From contig CAZBGQ010000002.1 of assembly GCA_964491515.1 (NCBI GenBank), forward strand, positions 62,001-126,000: a stretch of 64,000 nt of DNA. Direction: 5' to 3'. How positions within the stretch are numbered: the stretch's first letter is position 1; every line of letters starts with the position of its first letter. The notes below the pieces were generated by a model. It was not told the origin of the DNA. It did no database searches and worked only from the letters and a program-made list of their open reading frames with translations. Position numbers and translations under genes: made by a program. This document shows positions 59,046 to 64,000 of this stretch, one piece after another. This DNA is from CAZBGQ01 sp964491515. Its GTDB lineage: Bacteria; Patescibacteriota; Gracilibacteria; UBA1369; UBA12473.

Positions 59046-59285
59046 ATGCGAACTAAAACAGGAACTGTCGTCAGCGCAAAAAGCGATAAAACCATCGTTC
59101 TCAGAGTCGACACCTACAAAACACACCCTAAGTACAAAAAACGATACCGTGTGTCTACTAAGTTCCACGCACATGATCCTAAGAACGAACACAAAGAAGG
59201 AGAGACACTCACGATTTACGAATCACGTCCTCTCAGTAAACTAAAACGCTGGACTACGGTCAAGCCTGAAGCAAAAGCTTCCTAA
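59046..59285 (+). CDS. rpsQ: 30S ribosomal protein S17
   Basis: The 79-residue OB-fold protein has GTVVSAKSDKTIVLRVDTYK, HPKYKKRYRVSTKFHAHDP, and the end RPLSKLKRWTTVKPEAKAS. It is an early 16S rRNA binder. The leader is made of repeated CTAAA units. Confidence 0.97.
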   Translation: MRTKTGTVVSAKSDKTIVLRVDTYKTHPKYKKRYRVSTKFHAHDPKNEHKEGETLTIYESRPLSKLKRWTTVKPEAKAS

Positions 59286-59319
59286 TCCTGATTATTAATT
59301 ACCCGATTACCTTTATCCA

Positions 59320-59688
59320 ATGATCCAAGCTGAATCACGACTCAAAGTAGCTGATAACACCGGCGCCAAAGAAGTTCTTTGTATCAAAGTCCTTGGTGGC
59401 TCCAAACGTCGCTACGCTCGAGTAGGAGATGTCATCGTTGTCTCAATCAAAGAAGCGGCTCCTAGAGGCGTTGTAAAAAAGAAAGCTGTTGAACGTGCGG
59501 TTGTTGTACGACAAAGAAAAGAAATATCAAGAAAAGACGGATCCCTAATCCGATTCGATGAAAACGCTGTTGTGATCATAAACAAAGACAACCAACCAAA
59601 AGGAACACGTGTATTTGGTCCCGTTGCTCGAGAACTTAGAGATAAAGGATTCCAAAAAATAATTTCCCTTGCACCCGACGTTTTATAA
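59320..59688 (+). CDS. rplN: 50S ribosomal protein L14
   Basis: The 122-residue protein starts MIQAESRLKVADNTGAKEVL and has RRYARVGDVIVVSIKEAAPR, RFDENAVVIINKDNQPKGTR and FGPVARELRDKGFQKIISLA. It takes part in the 30S-50S bridge. Full length and standard. Confidence 0.99.
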   Translation: MIQAESRLKVADNTGAKEVLCIKVLGGSKRRYARVGDVIVVSIKEAAPRGVVKKKAVERAVVVRQRKEISRKDGSLIRFDENAVVIINKDNQPKGTRVFGPVARELRDKGFQKIISLAPDVL

Positions 59689-59705
59689 CCTTATAGTCTT
59701 GCCCC

Positions 59706-60044
59706 ATGAAAATTAAAAAAGAAGATCAAGTAATCGTAACTGCCGGTAAGGACAAAGGCAAAAAAGGTAAAGTTCTCCGAATAATGAGAAAAGCCAACCG
59801 TGTCGTAGTTGAAAAAATCAACATGCGAACAAAGCACCTCAAGAAAACATCCTCAGGCCCTGGTGAAATCATTCACTTCGAAGCTCCATTAAACGCTTCA
59901 AATGTAATGGTCGTCGATTCAAAATCTGGGAAACCAACTCGTATCGGCTACAAAAAACTAGAAAATGGAAAGAAAGTACGAGTAGCTAAGAAGTCAGGAG
60001 AGATTCTCTCCTCCCCTAAAGAAAAAAAGGCCGCTAAAAAATAA
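59706..60044 (+). CDS. rplX: 50S ribosomal protein L24
   Basis: The 112-residue protein opens with a KOW motif (DQVIVTAGKDKGKKGKVLRI, about 7-26), then VVVEKINMRTKHLKK and SNVMVVDSKSGKPTRIGYKK. It starts 50S assembly near the exit tunnel. A Lys-rich end (SPKEKKAAKK) is added. Confidence 0.97.
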   Translation: MKIKKEDQVIVTAGKDKGKKGKVLRIMRKANRVVVEKINMRTKHLKKTSSGPGEIIHFEAPLNASNVMVVDSKSGKPTRIGYKKLENGKKVRVAKKSGEILSSPKEKKAAKK

Positions 60045-60056
60045 TATTATTCTCAC

Positions 60057-60620
60057 ATGAAAGAACTCTATAAAAATACTGTCGTTGACCAGCTCAAAAA
60101 AGAATTGGGCCATAAAAATGTAATGTCCGTCCCTGGACTCACTAAAGTAAACGTGAACGTGGGAATCGGAAGCTACGTTCGAAACAGTGGGGAAAAAGGA
60201 TACGATGAAGTCGTTGAAAACATTTCTCTACTCACCGGTCAAAAACCTGTGGTTGTACTAGCACGTATAGCGGTATCTAATTTCCGTCTCCGAGAAGGAC
60301 AACCCGTTGGAGTAGCCACAACCCTTCGTGGCAACAAAATGTATGAATTCGTCAACAAAATGGTACACATTGTATTCCCCCGCATTCGAGACTTTAGAGG
60401 TCTCTCTGTAAAAGGATTTGACGGCAAAGGAAACTACAGCATCGGAATCAAAGAAGTAAATGTGTTCCCAGAAGTAAATCCAGAAAACATGGGTCGTAAT
60501 CACGGCCTTCAAATCACCATCGGAACCTCAGCAACGAACGATAGAGATGGATACCTTCTACTGAAGGCTCTCGGTGTCCCTTTCAAAGATGAAGTTAAAG
60601 AAAAAGCGTCTACTAACTAA
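60057..60620 (+). CDS. rplE: 50S ribosomal protein L5
   Basis: The 187-residue protein has NVMSVPGLTKVNVNVGIGSY, LLTGQKPVVVLARIAVSNFR, REGQPVGVATTLRGNKMYEF and RDFRGLSVKGFDGKGNYSIG. It binds 5S rRNA in the central protuberance and contacts the P-site tRNA. Length is normal. Confidence 0.98.
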   Translation: MKELYKNTVVDQLKKELGHKNVMSVPGLTKVNVNVGIGSYVRNSGEKGYDEVVENISLLTGQKPVVVLARIAVSNFRLREGQPVGVATTLRGNKMYEFVNKMVHIVFPRIRDFRGLSVKGFDGKGNYSIGIKEVNVFPEVNPENMGRNHGLQITIGTSATNDRDGYLLLKALGVPFKDEVKEKASTN

Positions 60621-60634
60621 TTAATTTACCTAAT

Positions 60635-60904
60635 ATGGCCAAGAAATCGTCCATCCATCGCGACCTCAAACGAGACAGGCTCATTGCAAAATATGATGCC
60701 AAGCGAACTGCGCTAAGAGAAAAAGGAGATTACGAAGGACTCACTAAACTCCCTCGGAACGCCAGCCCTACTCGAAGAAAAAATCGCTGTGCAATCTCTG
60801 GTCGATCTCGAGGATACATGCGAAGATTTGGACTCTGCCGTATTGAATTCCGTGAACTAGCCTCAAAAGGCATGATTATGGGAGTCCGAAAATCCTCATG
60901 GTAA
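60635..60904 (+). CDS. rpsN: 30S ribosomal protein S14 (zinc-free type)
   Basis: The 89-residue protein has KLPRNASPTRRKNRCAISGR and SRGYMRRFGLCRIEFRELAS. Only two Cys remain and the CxxC pairs of the zinc form are absent, so this is the longer zinc-independent form. It is followed by a 52-nt spacer of repeated AACTA-like units before rpsH. Confidence 0.96.
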   Translation: MAKKSSIHRDLKRDRLIAKYDAKRTALREKGDYEGLTKLPRNASPTRRKNRCAISGRSRGYMRRFGLCRIEFRELASKGMIMGVRKSSW

Positions 60905-60956
60905 ACATCAACTACTAATAGCTAAAAACTACCAACTAAAAACTACCAACTAGACT

Positions 60957-61340
60957 ATGAATACCGATCCAATCGCCGACATGTTAACCCGCATCCGAAA
61001 CGCACATCGTGCAAATCACAGTGAACTTCGAATGCCCTACTCAAAAATTAAACATTCCATGCTACAAGTTATGGCAAAAAATGGATTTGTTGGCGAAGTA
61101 AACATCGACACATCTGGTCAATTCCAAGAACTACACGTAACACTCAGTGAACGAACCTACCCACTTGAAATCAAACGAATCTCTAAACCAGGTCAACGTA
61201 TCTACGTAAACTCTCAAGAAATCCCTGCCGTCATGAATGGTCTCGGGATCGCCATCCTTTCTACCCCACAAGGAGTAATGAGTGGTATAGATGCCAAAAA
61301 AGCCAAGGTAGGAGGTGAAGTCCTCTGTCACATCGCATAA
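60957..61340 (+). CDS. rpsH: 30S ribosomal protein S8
   Basis: The 127-residue protein has DPIADMLTRIRNAHRANHSE, PYSKIKHSMLQVMAKNGFVG, and the C-terminal GLGIAILSTPQGVMSGIDAK followed by VGGEVLCHIA. It binds the 16S central domain and represses the spc operon in E. coli. The 90 nt before rplF include a small GC-rich hairpin near 61360-61376. Confidence 0.98.
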   Translation: MNTDPIADMLTRIRNAHRANHSELRMPYSKIKHSMLQVMAKNGFVGEVNIDTSGQFQELHVTLSERTYPLEIKRISKPGQRIYVNSQEIPAVMNGLGIAILSTPQGVMSGIDAKKAKVGGEVLCHIA

Positions 61341-61430
61341 GTCACCCCTTAATATCATCCGCGGCGGCGCGGGATAAAAACACCATCAATCCACTATCAA
61401 CTAAAAGCTACAGACTAACGACTAAATAAT

Positions 61431-61976
61431 ATGTCAAGAATCGGAAAACAACCTATCACACTCCCCTCTAGCGTAACTGCTACATTCGAAAATGGAGTAC
61501 TCACCGTAAAAGGTTCTAAAGGAGAACTTACACTGACGCCTAACCCCGAAATGAAAATCACTATTGAAGAAACTCAGATCATCGTTGGTCGCCCAAATAA
61601 TGATCGCGAACACAAAAGTCTTCATGGTCTCACTCGTACACTAATCCAAAACATGGTTGTCGGTGTATCAGAAGGATTCCAAAAGAAACTAGAAGTAAAC
61701 GGAGTTGGTTACAGATTCAAAATTCAAGGGAAAAACATTGAGCTTAGCCTAGGTTTCTCTCATTCTATCAAATACACCCCTAAAGAAGGGGTAACACTAG
61801 CTGCAGATGAAGAAAAGAAAAATGTCATTGTTGTCTCAGGTATCGATAAGCAAAAAGTAGGACAAACTGCCGCTGAAATCAGAGCCTTCCGAAAACCAGA
61901 ACCCTACAAGGGAAAAGGAATTAAATACGAAGATGAACACATCCGTCGAAAAGCCGGTAAAACCGCCGCCAAATAA
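61431..61976 (+). CDS. rplF: 50S ribosomal protein L6
   Basis: The 181-residue protein consists of two related beta/alpha domains: SRIGKQPITLPSSVTATFEN, GLTRTLIQNMVVGVSEGFQK, GVGYRFKIQGKNIELSLGFS, and RAFRKPEPYKGKGIKYEDEH. It lies near the sarcin-ricin loop. Normal size. Confidence 0.98.
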   Translation: MSRIGKQPITLPSSVTATFENGVLTVKGSKGELTLTPNPEMKITIEETQIIVGRPNNDREHKSLHGLTRTLIQNMVVGVSEGFQKKLEVNGVGYRFKIQGKNIELSLGFSHSIKYTPKEGVTLAADEEKKNVIVVSGIDKQKVGQTAAEIRAFRKPEPYKGKGIKYEDEHIRRKAGKTAAK

Positions 61977-62007
61977 AGGCACATAATCACACTAAACTAA
62001 CTAAGTC

Positions 62008-62349
62008 ATGCAAAAAAAAGATATTCTCAGAGAGCGACGTCACAATAAAATCCGAAAGAAACTCGGAGGAACTGAAGCACGTCCACGTTTAGTTGTATTT
62101 AGAAGCCTCACAGGAACATCCGCTCAACTCATTGACGATGAAACCGGGAAAACTCTCGCATCTGCTTCAGATATCAAAAACACGAAAGGAACCAAACTAG
62201 AACGAGCATCAGAGATTGGAAAAGAAATTGCAAAGAAAGCTGCAGAACAAAAAATCGAGACTTGTGTATTCGATCGTAATGGATACAAATATCATGGAAG
62301 AGTCAAAGCGGTTGCTGATGGTGCACGCGAAGGAGGACTCAAATTCTAA
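62008..62349 (+). CDS. rplR: 50S ribosomal protein L18
   Basis: The 113-residue protein has RERRHNKIRKKLGGTEARPR, LVVFRSLTGTSAQLIDDETG and DRNGYKYHGRVKAVADGARE with GGLKF at the end. It carries 5S rRNA with L5. Standard position between rplF and rpsE. Confidence 0.98.
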   Translation: MQKKDILRERRHNKIRKKLGGTEARPRLVVFRSLTGTSAQLIDDETGKTLASASDIKNTKGTKLERASEIGKEIAKKAAEQKIETCVFDRNGYKYHGRVKAVADGAREGGLKF

Positions 62350-62384
62350 TAAACTATCAACTAATTATTAAAAACTAACCAATC

Positions 62385-62981
62385 ATGGCAAAACCTCAAG
62401 GAAAAAGACGTGGACCACGAAGAGATAAAGAACCGAAAGAGTTTGATGAAACAGTCATCCAGCTTGATCGCGTAACACGTGTGGTTAAAGGAGGACGACG
62501 TCTACGATTCCGAGCTACGGTTGCCATTGGGAATAGAAAAGGAAAAGTTGGAGTTGGTATCGGAAAATCAAACGAAGTAGTAGGAGCTATCAAAAAAGCT
62601 GTCACTCGTGCCAAAAGAGACATGATTGAAGTGCCCATTTTCCGAGACACCATTCCTCACCGTATTCAATCCAAACATAAAGCATCAAAAATCCTACTAA
62701 TACCTGCTGGCGCTGGTACCGGAATCATTGCCGGAGGAGCCGCTCGTAAAGTCATCGAGCTAAGTGGAATCAAAAACATTCTAAGTAAAACCATTGGCTC
62801 AACCAATCGACTAAACAATACAACCGCAACTTTCGATGCACTTAAGGCACTACGTCCACGTATCGATCATCAAAATGAGAAAAAAGAAGAAGAAGTTGTT
62901 GTTGCAGCAAAACCTACTGAAAAACCTGCGGAAAAGAAAGCACCTGTAAAAAAGGCAGCAGCCCCAAAGACCGATAAATAA
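62385..62981 (+). CDS. rpsE: 30S ribosomal protein S5
   Basis: The 198-residue protein has the double-stranded RNA-binding part (DETVIQLDRVTRVVKGGRRL, RFRATVAIGNRKGKVGVGIG) and the C-terminal domain (ILLIPAGAGTGIIAGGAARK). A Lys/Ala/Pro-rich tail of about 35 residues is added. rplO follows after 24 nt; rpmD (L30), which normally lies between, is absent. Confidence 0.97.
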   Translation: MAKPQGKRRGPRRDKEPKEFDETVIQLDRVTRVVKGGRRLRFRATVAIGNRKGKVGVGIGKSNEVVGAIKKAVTRAKRDMIEVPIFRDTIPHRIQSKHKASKILLIPAGAGTGIIAGGAARKVIELSGIKNILSKTIGSTNRLNNTTATFDALKALRPRIDHQNEKKEEEVVVAAKPTEKPAEKKAPVKKAAAPKTDK

Positions 62982-63005
62982 TTCCCTTTAATTACATACC
63001 CAACA

Positions 63006-63452
63006 ATGGAACTCAACACTATCAAAGCCGAAAAAGGAGCCACTCAAAAACGAATGCGTCGAGGACGTGGAGACGGATCCGGAAAAGGAACCTTCTCAGG
63101 ACGTGGAATGAATGGCCAAAGCGCACGATCCGGTGGACGTGTCCGTCCCGGATTCTCCGGTGGACAAACACCACTCTACATGCGAATGCCGAAACTTCCT
63201 GGATTTAAGAATCATGGACGCGTAGAATACGCACCAGTGAATGTAGGAACACTCGAAGAAAATTTCAAAGAAGGAGAGACTGTCACAAAAGAAACTCTCA
63301 TCGAAAAACGAGTTCTACGTAATGCAAACAAACCTGTTAAAATTCTAGGAAACGGCACTCTAAAAATTGCCCTCACGGTAAAAGTCGACAAAGTTTCAAA
63401 AGCTGCAGAAGAAAAGATTGTAAAAGCGAAAGGAACGGTCGAAGCAGTCTAA
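63006..63452 (+). CDS. rplO: 50S ribosomal protein L15
   Basis: The 148-residue protein has the basic Gly-rich arm (RMRRGRGDGSGKGTFSGRGM, GQSARSGGRVRPGFSGGQTP) and the globular part (RMPKLPGFKNHGRVEYAPVN). It is a late 50S assembly protein. It lies directly before secY as in the standard spc order. Confidence 0.98.
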   Translation: MELNTIKAEKGATQKRMRRGRGDGSGKGTFSGRGMNGQSARSGGRVRPGFSGGQTPLYMRMPKLPGFKNHGRVEYAPVNVGTLEENFKEGETVTKETLIEKRVLRNANKPVKILGNGTLKIALTVKVDKVSKAAEEKIVKAKGTVEAV

Positions 63453-63466
63453 CCCGCCCCCTCCAC

Positions 63467-64000
63467 ATGTTTAAATACCTCGCTCAAATCTGGAACTCAA
63501 AGGATCTTCGCAAGAAAATTCTTTTCACACTATTCATTCTTGTCATCTATAGGTTGGTGACACAAATCAGTATCCCCAATGTTGACCTAGACGCCCTTTC
63601 TGTTGTTTTCGAACAAAACAGACTACTAGGAGCATTCAGTCTCCTTACGGGAGGAAGTGCCGAGAACTTCTCAATTGTACTCATGGGACTCTCCCCATAC
63701 ATCAATGCCTCCATCATCATGCAGCTCATGGGAGTTATTTCTCCTCGAGTTGAAGCTTTATCAAAAGAAGGAGAAGAAGGACGACGAAAAATAAACCAAT
63801 ACACACGGTGGCTCACCGTACCATTGGCATTTGTACAATCCTACGGAATGATCAGTCTTCTAAATGCCTCCGCTCCTCTTCCCATCATCGAAAACCTAGG
63901 AGATCCAACGGTTATTCTTCCAATCATGTTGACCATCACTACTGGAACTCTACTAGTCATGTGGCTTGGAGAACTTATTTCAGAAAAAGGTCTCGGGAAT
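63467..64000 (+). CDS. secY: Preprotein translocase subunit SecY, N-terminal part
   Basis: 178 codons are present before the right window edge. Family features are RKKILFTLFILVIYRLVTQI (first helix), IPNVD, FSIVLMGLSPYINASIIMQL with MGVISPRVEALSKEGEEGRR, and KINQYTRWLTVPLAFVQSYG. SecY is the protein-conducting channel that would export the many signal-peptide proteins encoded here. The window ends at VMWLGELISEKGLGN, about 40 percent through the protein. Confidence 0.97.
   Translation, partial: MFKYLAQIWNSKDLRKKILFTLFILVIYRLVTQISIPNVDLDALSVVFEQNRLLGAFSLLTGGSAENFSIVLMGLSPYINASIIMQLMGVISPRVEALSKEGEEGRRKINQYTRWLTVPLAFVQSYGMISLLNASAPLPIIENLGDPTVILPIMLTITTGTLLVMWLGELISEKGLGN

Noticed and set aside
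1..64000. Mobile elements, prophage or CRISPR
   Set aside because: No transposase, integrase, phage structural gene, Cas gene or regularly spaced repeat was found by eye.

Overview
The window looks like a chromosome piece from a Candidate Phyla Radiation (Patescibacteria) bacterium, most likely near Candidatus Peregrinibacteria. The reasons are: a long S10-spc ribosomal array with no rpmD (L30) between rpsE and rplO; almost no Shine-Dalgarno sequences before start codons; many short exported proteins without recognisable relatives; and ordinary sigma70-type promoters. TGA is used as a stop (for example at the ends of the genes at 5939-6472 and 8544-10076), so the UGA-glycine code of Gracilibacteria does not apply. 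The lineage is inferred from gene content and not from a 16S sequence.

Layout. 1-4713 (minus) is most of a huge secreted beta-helix protein that runs off the left edge, preceded by tRNA-Glu. 5-7 kb holds small proteins and a tandem pair of membrane-anchored methyltransferases. 7-12.8 kb is an envelope block: a ComEC-like channel, an LCP ligase, a pseudouridine synthase, a D,D-carboxypeptidase and MraY. 12.7-15.4 kb (minus) is an ECF sigma factor with a membrane FecR/DUF5667 protein. 15.5-22.3 kb combines a permease, fructose-1,6-bisphosphatase, two exported unknowns (one broken by a 10-N assembly gap), a GAPDH with predicted NADP preference, a HigBA toxin-antitoxin module and class I aldolase. 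22.4-27.4 kb holds an FtsL-like protein, RsmH, a HAD protein, a COG2426 membrane protein, TsaC and a second, NAD-type GAPDH. 27.4-32.2 kb is the CIRCE-controlled heat-shock region (hrcA-grpE, then dnaK) with three small genes between.

32.3-36.5 kb holds unknowns, serS and a TIM-barrel protein. 36.7-44.6 kb is rpoB-ssb-rpoC, with ssb lying unusually between the two RNA polymerase genes. 44.7-50.4 kb is the str operon (rpsL, rpsG, fusA, tuf), interrupted by a lipoprotein and a frameshifted membrane gene. 50.4-53.7 kb is an accessory insert: a tiny ORF ending in a PPPP run, a PrsW-type protease and an exported Cys-rich protein. 53.7-64 kb is the S10-spc array from rpsJ to a partial secY, with a structured, terminator-bearing leader.

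Regulation visible in the sequence: many TTGAC-17-TATAAT promoters, two CIRCE sites, two tandem 15-bp palindromes over the higBA promoter, several promoters so close to the start codon that leaderless mRNAs are likely (fbp, higB, serS), and G-poor AACTA-rich spacers in front of many core genes. No CRISPR array, transposase, integrase or phage gene was seen.
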